Shown here in pieces: positions 36,326-46,947 of a stretch of DNA of 64,000 bases. The notes beneath the pieces were generated by a model. That model was not told where the DNA came from and searched no databases. It was given only the letters and a program-made list of their open reading frames with translations. Every line of letters begins with the position of its first letter. Within the stretch, counting starts at the first letter, position 1. Both the position numbers and the translations under genes were made by a program. This stretch comes from Tolypeutes matacus (Eukaryota > Chordata > Mammalia > Cingulata > Chlamyphoridae), in assembly GCA_026826555.1 (NCBI GenBank), contig JAKSZT010033094.1, forward strand, positions 538,868 to 602,867. The letters run 5' to 3'.

Positions 36326-36698
36326 CAGGGGTTGTTAACCAGGGGTCCACGAACCACCAAGGTGTTGGTGGAAAGATTTCAGGGAGTTCATGAGCTTGAA
36401 TTGAAAAAAATTAACTTATTATCTTTATTTTCTCTGTCCTCTAATTGAAATCTAGCATCTCCTTCCCTTATGAATATTGCAATAAATTACAGTAGTATTC
36501 ATTTCATATAACATTACAGTTGTTGCATATCTCAAAAAATCACTTATGCTTATCTATATTTCAAAACTACTGTAGTTGTTAGACCTGACACTGGTTGAGT
36601 ATCATAAAACTATCTGCTGCTGCATTCTGAGAAGGGGTCCAAGGTTTTCACTTGACTGGTAAAGGGGTCCATGGAACAAAAACGGTTAAGAACCCCTG
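36326..36698. mobile_element. hAT-type DNA element with 15-bp TIRs and 8-bp TSD
   Basis: The 5' end is CAGGGGTTGTTAACC and the reverse complement of the 3' end is CAGGGGTTCTTAACC, 14 of 15 identical. Perfect 8-base target duplications GTCTATTC flank it at 36318-36325 and 36699-36706. Length 373 bp, no transposase frame: a non-autonomous element. Eight-base duplications and a CAGGGG end are typical of hAT elements. It lies inside L1-III ORF1 and so moved after that L1 arrived. Confidence 0.9.
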
Positions 36699-37027
36699 GT
36701 CTATTCAGATTTATTCTGATTGGGGTATGCTGCACTTCTTGGACATGTAAGTTCATTTCTTTCATGAGTTGGGAAATTTTCAGGTATTATTTCATCAAAT
36801 ATTCTTTTTCCCCCATTTCCCTTCTCTTCTCTTTCTGGAACTTCCATGACATGAATGTTGTTGCGTTTTGTGTTGTCATTCAACTCTCTGAGCCCCTAAC
36901 TCAATTTTTTCCATTCTTTTCTTTCTCTCTGTTCTTTTCTCTCTTAATATTCAATTGTTCTGTGTTCAGTATCACTTATTCTTTCTTCTATCATTTCAAG
37001 TCTGCTATTGTATGCCTCTAATGTGTT

Positions 37028-37218
37028 GTTTTTTTGTTTTGTTTTTAAGATTTTATTTATTTATTCATTTTATCCCCCCCTTGCTGCTTGTGCTCGCTGG
37101 GTCAGCCAACCACGCTGTGCGGGCGGGCCCGCCCCCACCAGGAGGCCCCGGGAACCGAACCCGGGGCCTCCCATATGGTAAATGGGAGCCCCACTGATTG
37201 AGCCACAGCCGCTTCCCA
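37028..37218 (-). mobile_element. DAS-like SINE, antisense, with 11-bp TSD
   Basis: Minus-oriented: T-rich tail at 37028-37070, a (TTTA)n part, and on the right the head with antisense B box near 'gggaaccgaacccgggg' (37149). The antisense A box lies near 'gattgagccacagcc' (37196). Identical TCTAATGTGTT duplications lie at 37017-37027 and 37219-37229. Same family as 27287-27541, with a shorter body. Confidence 0.88.
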
Positions 37219-37489
37219 TCTAATGTGTTTTTGATATCATTCCTGTCATGTCTTTCATTCCCATGAGCTCTGTTATTTTTCTATTCAGGTTTTCAAATTC
37301 TTCTTTGTGTTTGCTCAGTGTCTTTTTGATGTCCTTTATCTCTTTAGCCATATTGTCTTACAACTCATTAATTTGATTTTGGAAATTTGTGTGCATCTCA
37401 TTCATTACTTGTCTCAAATCCTGTGTCTCTTTTGGGGCTTTGATATATTCCTTTTCTTGGGCCATGTCTTCCATTTTCTTAGTATGGCT

Positions 37490-38586
37490 CATAAATTTTT
37501 GCTGATGTCTAGGCATCTGATTAGGATGGTGAGTTTACTCAATTTCTCTCTCTTTCATAGGGATTTAGTGGTGGGAGGCTCTGTGTTACTGTTGTTATTT
37601 GATTCTTGGTTCAACCGGGGTCTTTAGGATCGTCCCTGTTAGTTGCTCAAAACTGGGCTCTCGACCCAGTAATGTTGCAGACCCTTTTCCTAGGGCCTTC
37701 AGGAGGGAGGCTGTAAGGCCAGAAGAAGCATCTCTTACTTATTTATTTTTAATTTCCTTATGTGCCTTCATTCATCTGCCAACAGATGATTCTCTTTGGC
37801 AGCTCTCTCAGTGCAATGCCATGCAGGAGTGTGTTTGCTGCAACATGGACTAGATCAATGTGACATAGTTTCCTGCCAGGAGACTAAGAGCCTTGTAATT
37901 CAAACTTTCTCAGTGACAGTTCTCCAATCTTCCCTGGCTGCCTCCTCCCTTTTCATGGGTAGGAAACAATTCCACTCCACTCAGTAATCAGTCCTGGTTA
38001 GTAGAGAGGGAGATTGAGAGGGTAAAGTCTCTTTAGTCCAGAATCTCTTTAGTCTTGAGCTGGCTCCCAAGGCAAACAATGGCATGGCTTCACCTGGTCT
38101 GGAAGGGCTCATGGGACACAGCAGACCAAATTTGTCAGTCAAAAGCTGAGTCTGCCTTAGGCTGTGTTGCTCTCTCTCCCCTTTCCTGCAGAGGTGTATC
38201 CTCAACAATCAGTCCTGCTCAGTAGAGAGGGAGATTGAAAGGGTAGGATCTCTTTAGTCTTGAGCTGGTTCCCAGGGCAAACAATGGTGAGGCCCCACCC
38301 GGCCTGGAAGGGCTGGTGGGACACAGCAGACCAAATCTGTGAGTCAGAAGTTGAGTCAGCCTTAAGCTGTATCCCTCTCTCTCTCCCCTGTCCTCAGGAG
38401 GTGGATTACTGGGGCCCCCTTTGTCTGTAGCTGCAGGCCCAGAGGCCTGAGTATTCAAAAGTGTCTTTAAAGTGGAAGAGAGTGCTAGCAGCTGCAGCTG
38501 CTGCTTTTATCTCACAGTTTTGCCTTCGTGATTCTTTTCCTTTTTCCCTCTCTCTTCTGGGCAGTGTCTAGCCTTCCCCTGGTGTC
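37490..38586 (-). other. L1-III 5' UTR with ~221-bp tandem units
   Basis: Non-coding L1 promoter region. Two units start at 'aatcagtcctgg' (37986) and 'aatcagtcctgc' (38207), a 221-base step; both contain 'agtagagagggagattga', 'aaggcaaacaatgg' or 'agggcaaacaatgg', and 'gggacacagcagaccaaat'. The same unit appears about once in L1-IV. The 79-codon and similar minus frames are products of this repetition and not genes. Confidence 0.7.
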
Positions 38587-41255
38587 CTAAAGCCTAGAAG
38601 ATTTTTTTGACCACTGTAGCTTTGTAATATGTTTCAAGGTCAGGCAGTGAAATTCCTCCCACATCATCCTTTTTTTTTTTAGAATGCTTTTGGCTATTCG
38701 GGTGCACTTACCCTTCCAGATGAATTTGGTAATTGCCTTCTCTAATTCTGTAAAGAAAGCTGTTGGGATTTTGATTGGTATTGCATTGAATCTATAAATC
38801 AGTTTGGGTAAGATTGACATCTTCATGATATTTACTCTTCCAATCCATGAACATGGAATGTCTTTCCATTTGTTTAGGTCTTTTAAAATTTCTTTTAGCA
38901 TTGTTTTGTAGTTTTCTGTATATAGGTCCTGTACTTCTTTGGTTAAATTAAGTCCTAGGTATTTGAGTCTTTTTGCTGCTATTGAAAATGGGATTTTCCC
39001 CCTGATTTCCTCCTCAGGTTGTTCAGTGCTAGTGTACAAAAACATTACTGATTTTTGCGTGTTGATCTTGTACCCTGCCACTTTGCTGAACTCATTTATT
39101 AGTTCAAGTAGCTTTGTCATGGATACTTCAGGATTTTCTAAGTACAGGATCATGTCATTGCAAACAATGAGAGTTCTACTTCCTTTTTTACTATTTGGAT
39201 GCTTTTAACTTTTTTTCTTGCCTAATTGCCCTAGCTAGAACTTCTAGTACAATGCTGAGTAACAATGGTGAGAGTGGGTATCCTTGTCTTGTTCCCGATC
39301 TTAGAGGGTAAGCTTTCAAACTTTCCTCATTGAGTATGATGTTGGCTGTGGGTTTTTCATATATGCCTTTTATCATGTTGAGGAATTTTCCTTTTATTCC
39401 TATCTTTTGAAGTGTTTTTATCCAAAAAGGATGCTGGATTTTGTCGAATGCCTTTTCTGCATCTATTGAGATGATCATGTGGTTTTTTTGGTTCAATTTG
39501 TTAATGTGGTGTATTACATTGATTGATTTTCTTATGTTGAACCAGTCTTGCATACCAGGAATAAATCCCACTTGGTCGTGATGTATAAGTGTTTTGATAT
39601 GCTGTTGGATTCGATTTGCAAGCATTTTGTTGAGAATTTTTGCATCTATGTTCATTAGAGAGATTGGTCTGTAATTTTCTTTTCTTGTAGAATTTTTATC
39701 TGGCTTTGGTATTAGGGTGATGTTGGCTTCATAAAATGTGTTGGGTAATTTTCCCTCCTCTTCAATTTTTTGGAAGAGTTTAAACAGGATTGGTGTTAAT
39801 TCTTCTTGAAATGCTTGGTATTCACCTGTGAAGCCATCTGGTCCTGGACTTTTCTTTGCTGGGAGATTTTTGATGATAGATTCAATCTCCTTAAATGTGA
39901 TTGGTTTGTTAAGTTCTTGTATTTCTTGTAGCGTCAGTGTATGTTGGTTGTGCATTTCTAGAAATTTGTCCATTTCATCTAGGTAGTCTAGTTTGTTGGC
40001 ATATAGTTTCTCATAATATCCTCTTATGGTTCTATTTGTTTCTGTGGGGTCATTTGTAACTTCCCCCCTTTCATTTCTGATTGTATTTATTTGCATCTTC
40101 TCTTTTTTCCTTTGTTAGTCTAGTGAGGGGTTTGTCAATTTTATTGATCTTCTCAAAGAACCAGCTTTTGGTTTTGTTGATTTTCTCTATTGTTTTTTCT
40201 GTTCTCATTTTCATTTACTTTTGCTCTAATATTTTTTATTTCTTTCCTTCTGCTTGCTTTGGGATTGGTTTGCTGTTGTTTTTCTAGTTTCTCTAGTTGT
40301 TCAGTTAAATCTTTGAGTTTAGCTCTTTCTTGTTTTTTAATATAGGCATTTAGGGCTATAAATTTCCCTTTCAAGACTGCCTTTGCTGTATCCCATACGT
40401 TTTGATACGTTGTGTTCTCATTTTCATTTGTTTCAATATATTTACTAATTTCACTTGCAATTTCTTCTTTGACCCACTGATTATTTAGGAGTGTGTTGTT
40501 CAGTTTCCACACATTTGAGAATTTACTTTTTTCCTGTCTATTATTGATTTCCAGTTTCATTCCATTATGATCTGAGAAGGTGCTTTGTATAATTTCAATC
40601 TTTTTATATTTATTGAGAGCTGAATTGTGACCTAACATGTGGTCTATCCTGGAGAAAGATCCATGGGCACTTGAGAAGAATGTATAACCCGCTGAGTTTG
40701 GATGCAGTGTTCTGTAGATGTCTGTTAGGTCTAACTTGTTTCTCATATTGTTCAAGTTCTCTGTTTCCTTGTTGATCTTCTGTCTACTTATCCTATCTAA
40801 TGATGTGAGTGGGGTGTTGAAATCTCCAATGATTTTTGTAGAAATGTCTATTTCTCCCTTCAGTTTTGCCAGAGTTTGTCTCATATATTTTGGGGCACCC
40901 TGGTTAGGTGCATAGATATTTATGACTGTTATATCTTCCTGGTGAATTGTCCCTTTTATTAATATATAATGGCCTTCTCTATCTCTTATCACTTTTTTGC
41001 ATTTAAAGTCTGTTTTGTCTGATATTAGTATAGCTACCCCTGCTCTTTTCTGGTTACTATTCACGTGGAGTATCTTTTACCAACCTTTCACTTTCGGCCA
41101 GTTTGTATCCCTGGGTCTAAGTTGAGTTTCTTGTGAGCAACATATGGATGGCTCATTTTTTTTTATCCATTCTATCAGCCTGTATCTTTTGATTGGGGAG
41201 CTTAATCCATTCACATTCAATGATATTACTGTAAATGCACTATTTACTTCCTCCA
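38587..41255 (-). pseudogene. L1-IV ORF2 (endonuclease-reverse transcriptase), few breaks
   Basis: ORF2p cuts target DNA and copies L1 RNA. Seen in order: endonuclease (41064-40153) with [52 protein letters not shown] and [11 protein letters not shown]; reverse transcriptase (40096-39191) with [53 protein letters not shown] and [14 protein letters not shown]; then 39153-38587 with [36 protein letters not shown] and [12 protein letters not shown]. One base is lost in the FADD active-site region near 39155. There are at least three frame breaks and the C-terminal part is gone. Confidence 0.85.
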
Positions 41256-41278
41256 TTTCATTCTTTGGTTTTCATATG

Positions 41279-42312
41279 TCATCTTGTTTTTGTCTCTCTT
41301 TTTACTCTTTTGGTTATCCTTTCTTCTATACTCTCCTCCAAGCCTCTCTCCTGTCTTTTTCTTTCAGGTTCTAAGGCTTCCTTTAATATTTCCTTCAAAG
41401 GTGGATTCTTTTTTGCAAACTCTCTTAGTTTCTGTTTGTTTATGAATATTTTATACTCACCTTCATATTTGAAGGACAGTTTTGCTGGATAAAGAATTCT
41501 TGGCTGGCAGTTTTTCTCTTTCAGTTTCCTGATTGTATCATACCACTGTATTCTCGCCTCCATGGTTTCTGAAGAGAAGTCTGCACTAAGTCTTCCTGGA
41601 CATCCCTTGTACATGATCGTTTCTTCTATCTTGCTGCTCTGAGAATTTTCTCTTTATCTTTGACATTTGACATTCTGAATAGTATGTGTCTTGGCGTAGG
41701 TCTATTTGGATTTATTCTGATTGGGGTACAGTGTGCTTCTTGGACATGTAAATTCATTTCTTTTGTGAGAGATGGGAAATTTTCAGCTATTATTTCCTCA
41801 GTTACTCTTTCTGTCCCTTTTCCCTTTTCTTCCCCTTCTGGAGCTCCCATGACATGTATGTTGTTGTGTTTTGTGTTGCCATTCAACTTTCTGAACCCCT
41901 GCTCAATTTTTTCCATTCTTTTCTCTCTCTGTTCTTTTCTCTCTTCAAGTTCAGCTGCTCTGTCTTTGGTATCACTTATTAAATCTTCTATCATTTTGAG
42001 TCTGCTATTATATGCCTCAAGTGTGTTTTTGACCTCGCCTATTATGTTTTTCATTCCCATGAACTCCATTACTTTTCTGTTCAGGATTTCAAATTCTTCT
42101 TTGCATTCATTCAATATCTTCTTGATGTCATTTATCTCTTTAACTATATTGTCTTTCAGCTCATTATTTTGATCTTGGAAATTTGTGCTCATCTCACTGA
42201 TTAGTTCTCTCAAATTCTGCATCTCTTCTGGAACTTTGATGTATTCCTTTTCTTGCGCTGTTTCTTCTATTTTATTAGTATGGCTCCTAATTTTTTGCTG
42301 GTGTTTAGGCAT
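41279..42312 (-). pseudogene. L1-IV ORF1, one frameshift from intact
   Basis: ORF1p is the RNA-binding trimer of L1. The first part is open to 41626 and is best started at the MPKHQQKIR Met near 42312; the open frame extends further upstream to 42387 without homology in other copies. It has a long coiled coil (ELEERKEQREKRMEKIE), the middle domain NNIHVMGAPEGEEKGKG, and NPNRPTPRHILFRMSNV. The second part (41614-41279) carries ADFSSETMEARIQWYDTI and KKNPPLKEILKEAL. A frameshift near 41615-41625 separates them. Combined length about 345 codons, normal for the family. Confidence 0.85.
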
Positions 42313-42387
42313 CTGGTTAGGATGTAGTTTACTCAGATCTCTTTCTCTTTTATAGGGATTTAGTAGCAGGAGGCTGTGAGTTGCCAC

Positions 42388-43150
42388 AGCTATTTGATTT
42401 TTGGCTCAACCAGTATTCTTAGGATTGTCCTGCTTCTTGCTCAAAACTGGGCACTGGACCCAGCAATTGGTTGTAGAGTTGCTTCCTAGGGCCTTGGGCA
42501 TGGAGGCTATAGAGGCCAGGAAAAGCCTCTCCTACTTATTTTTAATTTTCTTATGTGCACTTCCTTGGTCTGCCAGGAGACGGCGCTCTTTGGTAGCTCT
42601 CAATTCAATGTCTGGTCAGAGTGTATTTGTTGTGACACAGACCAGATCAATGTGATAGAGCCTCCTGTCTGGAGGCTAAGAGACTTGTAATTCAATCTTT
42701 CTGAGACAGTTCTCCAGTCTTCTCTGGCAGCCCCCTCCCTTTTCCCAGCTAGGAAATATTTCCACTCCCCTCTGAGTCCTCAACAATCAGACCCTGTTAG
42801 TAGAGGAGGAGATTGGGAGGTTTGTATATCTTTAGCTCCTTGCAGGCTCCAAGGCAAACAATGGCGCAGCCCCACCAGGCCTGGAAGGGCTCTCGGTACA
42901 GGGCAGACCAAACCTAGGAGTCAAAAGCAGGGTCAGCCCCAGGCTCTCTCTCCTCTCTCCTGTGGAGTCCTCAACAATTAGTCCAGGGGTTCTGTCGTTG
43001 CGATTTCCCTCTTCTGTCCCTCTCTCCTCTGGGTGGTGTGCAGCCCTCACCTGCTGTCCTAAACCCTAGATCTTTTCTGGGGCTGTTTCAGCCTGTCCTC
43101 TAGCTATTTTTCTGGAGAAAAGATTCCTGTGTCTTACTAGTCCACTACCT
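42388..43150 (-). other. L1-IV 5' UTR
   Basis: Homologous over its length to the L1-III 5' UTR (37490-38586): for instance 'ctcaaaactgggc', 'agatcaatgtgata', 'gacagttctcca', and 'aaggcaaacaatgg' occur in the same order. One promoter unit is bounded by 'caacaatcag' (42781) and 'caacaatta' (42972), about 191 bases. The right limit is set where the text becomes anonymous. Confidence 0.65.
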
Positions 43151-43490
43151 TCCTGGAAGTAGTTGCATGATGTTAATAATAGGGGAAATCTCATGCAAGG
43201 GGGTTGGGTGGAGGAAGAATTTATGTGGAAATTCTCTGTATTTTCTGGACATTTTTTTGTAAATGAAAAATTTCTCCTGTGTCTTAAAAGAATCCAAAAA
43301 ATCCAACATCTGTTCATGACAAAACCCCTCAGCAAACCAGGAATAGAGGGGAACTTCCTGTATTGTAAAGAGCATCTTTCAAACCCACAGCTAGCATCAC
43401 TCAGTGGTGAAAGATGACGGCTTTCCCTCTAAGATCAGGAACAAGGCAACAATTCAATATAGTGCCCAAGTTCTAGCCAATGCAGTAAGG
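43151..43490. other. No gene seen; anonymous DNA
   Basis: AT-rich with an 84-codon + frame and a 76-codon minus frame, neither recognisable. May be original host sequence between L1-IV and the LTR. Confidence 0.4.
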
Positions 43491-43494
43491 CATG

Positions 43495-44079
43495 TGTATT
43501 AGTCAGCCAAAGGAGTGCTGATGCAAAATACCAGAAATTGGTTGGTCTTTATAAAGGGTATTTATTTGGGGTAGAAGCTTACAGTTACCAGGCCATAAAG
43601 CATAAATTTCTTCCTTCACCAAAGTCTGTTGCCATGTGTTGGAGCAAGACAGCTGCCAGTGTTTGCCAGGGTTCAGGCTTCTTGGGTTCCTCTCTTCCCA
43701 GAGCTCCATTTCTCTCTGGGCTCATCTCCTCCGTTTCCTCCACATGGTCAGCTGTAGGCTATGAGGCTCTCTAGACTATGCCTCTCTCCACAAGGCCAGC
43801 TGTGAACTGTCAGGTGAATGGCTCGTCTCTTTTCCTGAGGCCTTCCCTCCTTCCTCATTAGAACTCCAACATCAGAACTACTCCAACTCTGTTCTTGCCA
43901 TGCCTTTTATATTTGATTCCCCCACCCAGCAAGGGGTGGGGCTCAACACCCTACTGATGTGGCCCAGTCAATGCCCTAATCATAACTTAATCATGCCCAG
44001 ATTAATAGACCAGTTTACAAGCAAAATCCAATATCTATTTTTGGAATTCATAACTACATCAAACTGCCAAACTGCTACA
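43495..44079 (-). mobile_element. Solo LTR (type B) with perfect 5-bp TSD
   Basis: On the + strand it starts TGTATTAGTCAGCC and ends CTGCTACA, so the minus strand has the TGTAGCAG...CTAATACA ends seen at 33222-33844. Perfect duplications GCATG lie at 43490-43494 and 44080-44084. On the minus strand a TATA-like 'aaatataaaagg' near 43910 and an 'aaataaataccc' block near 43562 fit an LTR promoter and polyadenylation region. Length 585. No viral coding sequence remains, as expected after recombination between two LTRs. Confidence 0.9.
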
Positions 44080-44084
44080 GCATG

Positions 44085-45453
44085 GAAAGGAAATAAATAG
44101 CGTATAAATTGGATAGGAAGAAATAAAATGGTCCCTATTAGCAAATAACATGATGTAGGAAATTCCAAGGAATCTAAAAAAACCCCACTAAATTTCTAGA
44201 ACTAATAAGTGACTCCAGCAAGGTTGTAGGATACAAGATCAACACATAAAAATCAATCACTTTTCTATAAACTTACATGAACACATGAAAACCAAAATTT
44301 AAAACATGATACCTTTAATAACCGTTCCAAAGAAAATGAAGTACTATCATCAATTTAACAAAACAGCTATAGGATCTGTATGGTGAAAATTACAAAATGA
44401 TGGTGAAAGAATTCAAAGAAAATTTAAATTAGTAGAGACTTATGTTACAAATTAATAAGAAGAGTCAGCATTCTAAAGATGTCAGTTCTTCCTAAATTGA
44501 TCTATAGGTTTAAGGTAACTCTATCAAAATCCCAGCAAGGCTTTTGTAGACACAGACAAGAGTATTCTAAAATTATATTGAAAGGCACAGATCCTAGATT
44601 ACCCAAAACAATTTTGAAAAAGAATAAAGTGGGAAGACTCACTCTACTCAATGTTAAGGCTTACTATATAGTTGCAGTCATCTAGAAAACCCAGATATAG
44701 ACCCACTCAAATATGTCCAAGTGATATTTTTTTTATGAAAGTGCAAAAGCAATTCAATGGCAAAAGACCGCCTTTTTAACAAATGATGCTTGAGCAATTG
44801 GACATCCATAGGTTAAAAAAAGAAAGAAAAGCACCTTGACCTAAATCTTACAACTTATACATGGTCATAATGGATCATGAACAGAAATGTTAAACTACAA
44901 AACTTTTATTAAAGCAACATAGCCAAAAGTCACCAGGACCTAAGGCAAGGCAGAGTTCTTAGACTTTACCTGACCACAAAAGTAAAAATGGATAAACAGA
45001 ACCTCACAAAAAAAAACAACAACAACAACAACAACAACTTTTGCTCTGCAAAAGACCCTATGAAGACGAGCTACCTATTGTGAGAAGATTGTTGCAAATC
45101 ACATATTTGACAAAGGACTTATATCTAGAATGCATAAAGAACTCTCAAATTTCAACATTAAAAAAACCAAACAATCCAATTAGAAATAAATAAATCTTTT
45201 TAATTTTTTTATTTTTTAAAAAAAGACTATGTTCACTCATAATAGCCCCAAATTGGAAATAGCCCAGATGGCCTTCTATGGGAGAATGGTTAGACAAACT
45301 GTGGTCCATCTAAACCATGGAATATTACTCAGCAATGCAAATGAATGAGCTATTGATGCACATATGTTGGATGGATCTTAAAGAATTATGCTGAGTCACA
45401 AAAAAAGCCAGTCTCAAGATTACATACTGTGTCATTCCATTTATATAGCATTT
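44085..45453 (+). mobile_element. Old L1 ORF2 fragment, sense
   Basis: Decayed sense ORF2p C-terminal half. A 68-codon frame at 44479-44685 reads [11 protein letters not shown], then ILKGTDPRLPKTIL; later text at 45230-45420 ('ggtccatctaaaccatggaatattactcagc' in parts) is the usual C-terminal region. A (CAA)n run is at 45016-45038. It is interrupted at 45454 and resumes at 45724. Confidence 0.7.
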
Positions 45454-45723
45454 ATTTATTGATTTTTAAAATATCATTACCAATTACTCAGCACAAGATA
45501 ATAACTACAGTAATAATAAATCTGCTTCAGTCAGTGGTTACACTCCCTCCTTGAGTGTATCTTGAGGGATTTGGGATGATATCCACTCTAACTGCTTGAG
45601 GCTGAGAAGGGACATAGATATTATGAGGCAGAGGAAAGGAATTGTTTTGCTTGCAGTTGAAGATACTCCTTGCTTTTGGGATGGGGCTCATCCATCATCA
45701 TCGTTTTGTTAGTTGTCCAGGTC
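45454..45723 (-). mobile_element. 270-bp retroposed insert in old L1, with 10-bp TSD
   Basis: Flanked by TATAGCATTT at 45444-45453 and 45724-45733. The T-rich left end suggests a minus-oriented insertion with a poly(A) tail. Text such as 'ttgcttgcagttgaagatac' and 'catccatcatcatcgttttgttagttgtcc' resembles part of R1 (compare 'cttgcttgcagttgcagac' near 30630), so it is probably an old relative of R1 or of a parent element. Non-coding. Confidence 0.65.
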
Positions 45724-46040
45724 TATAGCATTTTTGAAATGACAAAATTATAGAGATGAAGAACATATTAGCAGATGCCAGGGGTTGGGGAGGGATTCTG
45801 TTAAAGGGTAGGTAGCATGGGGATTCTTCTTTGTGGTGGTGGATACCTGGACCTATACACGTGAAAAACTGCACAGAACAGAATATACACACACAGAAAT
45901 GAGCACAAATAAAATTGGGGAAATCTGAATAAAGTTGATGGGTTTATCATTGCCAATTTCCTGGCTGTGATACTGTCCTACAGTTTTGCAAGATGTTACC
46001 AGAATGGGTGAAGGGTGCGTGGAATCTCACTGTATTGTTT
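45724..46040 (+). mobile_element. Old L1 3' UTR, sense
   Basis: Continues the L1 from 45453 ('tatagcatttttgaaatgac'). Text near 45980 ('cagttttgcaagatgttacc', 'gggtgaagggtgcgtgg') is the 3' UTR of mid-age mammalian L1s. It runs up to the tail of an opposite L1 fragment. Confidence 0.65.
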
Positions 46041-46044
46041 CTTT

Positions 46045-46620
46045 ACCTTTTCCTTCATAAAAATTTTTATTAGAGAAGATGTAGGGTTACAGAACAATCA
46101 TTCATAAAACATATACCCACATACCACTCTATTATTAACACCTTGCATTAGTGTGCATTTATTACAATTGATGAAAACACATCTTTATAACTGCACTATC
46201 AGCTACAGCCCATGGTTTAACTGAGGGTTCACTGTGTTCTGCAGTTCCATAGGTTAAAAACTTTTAAATTCTAGTACTGTATATACAACCTACCATCACC
46301 ACCATCCATTACTGAAACATTTTCATCATTTCACATAGAAACTTTTTAAGCTTTAATACAATATATCCTTATGTATTTTAAGCCTGAACACCCTATCCCC
46401 TACTACACCCACCCCATCCCTGGTAAACTTTATTCTAGATTCTGACTATGGATTTACTTATTCTATTTATATCATGTCAGTGCGGTCATACAATATTTGT
46501 CCTTCTGGCTTGTTTCACTCAACATGTCTTCAAGGTTCATCCATGTTGTCACATGCATCAGAAATTCATTCCTTTTTATGGCTGAGTAATATTCCATTTG
46601 TGTCTATACCACATAACTCT
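46045..46620 (-). mobile_element. L1 3' end, antisense
   Basis: Minus-strand 3' UTR and last ORF2 codons: 'tttttattagagaagatgtagg' (46070) parallels 2170 in L1-I, and 'tcatacaatatttgtcctt' with 'aaggttcatccatgttgtca' (46487-46551) parallels 2860-2935. Ends at about 46620 by 5' truncation. Confidence 0.7.
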
Positions 46621-46947
46621 GTACTATTTCTTAAAACTGCACATTAATCTACAGTTCTCTCAAAACACAAAGTGTGAAAATGTTTAAACATGCTTAGTAT
46701 ACACCCAAGTCTCCAACACGTATTCCACCAGAAGACACGATGTGAGCAGACATTTGTGAACAAGCTCACATCTACTTGGCAGCTGTTACAACACAGGTCC
46801 TAGTCTCCATGCCATAGGGTGCTCACCAAGGGTGTGTGGGTGCTGGCTGGCCAGGGCTGATGGTCCCTACCTGACAGGGACAGTGCTGCAGGGAATGGGA
46901 CCTGAAAGGGACAGCTTCCAGGTCCCACTGCTGGAGCACCTGGGTTC
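46621..46947. other. No gene seen; boundary DNA
   Basis: Mixed DNA leading from the L1-rich left part to the simple repeat. No recognisable feature; the 114-codon minus frame runs into the CT/CA repeat and is an artefact. Confidence 0.4.

Larger units (their letters stand above)
35900..37480 (-). pseudogene. L1-III ORF1, split by two insertions
   Basis: Removing the hAT (about 380) and SINE (about 200) leaves about 1 kb, the normal ORF1 size. A short open piece at 36883-36701 reads NNIHVMEVPEREEKGNG and KRIFDEIIPENFP, as in the L1-IV ORF1 (NNIHVMGAPEGEEKGKG). Other parts carry stops. No product expected. Confidence 0.7.
35565..38586 (-). mobile_element. L1-III: 5' UTR, ORF1 and start of ORF2 only
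   Basis: Minus-strand L1 reading from 38586 leftwards: 5' UTR (38586-37490), ORF1 (37480-35900), and the first part of ORF2 (35830-35565, with 'ggtgagtctcttgaaagcag' parallel to L1-IV). The rest of ORF2 is missing. A hAT element (36326-36698) and a SINE (37028-37218) are inserted in ORF1. Its left end abuts the tail of an opposite L1 and its right end abuts truncated L1-IV, so rearrangement is likely. Confidence 0.75.
38587..43150 (-). mobile_element. L1-IV: youngest-looking L1, 3'-truncated
   Basis: Minus-strand 5' UTR (43150-42388), ORF1 (42312-41279) and ORF2 from about 41255 down to 38587, where the sequence ends in '[21 protein letters not shown]' and joins the 5' end of L1-III. The last roughly 400 codons of ORF2 and the 3' UTR are missing, which is unusual because L1 insertions are normally cut at the 5' end. 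Frames are long (up to 303 codons), so it is the most recent of the four. Confidence 0.8.
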
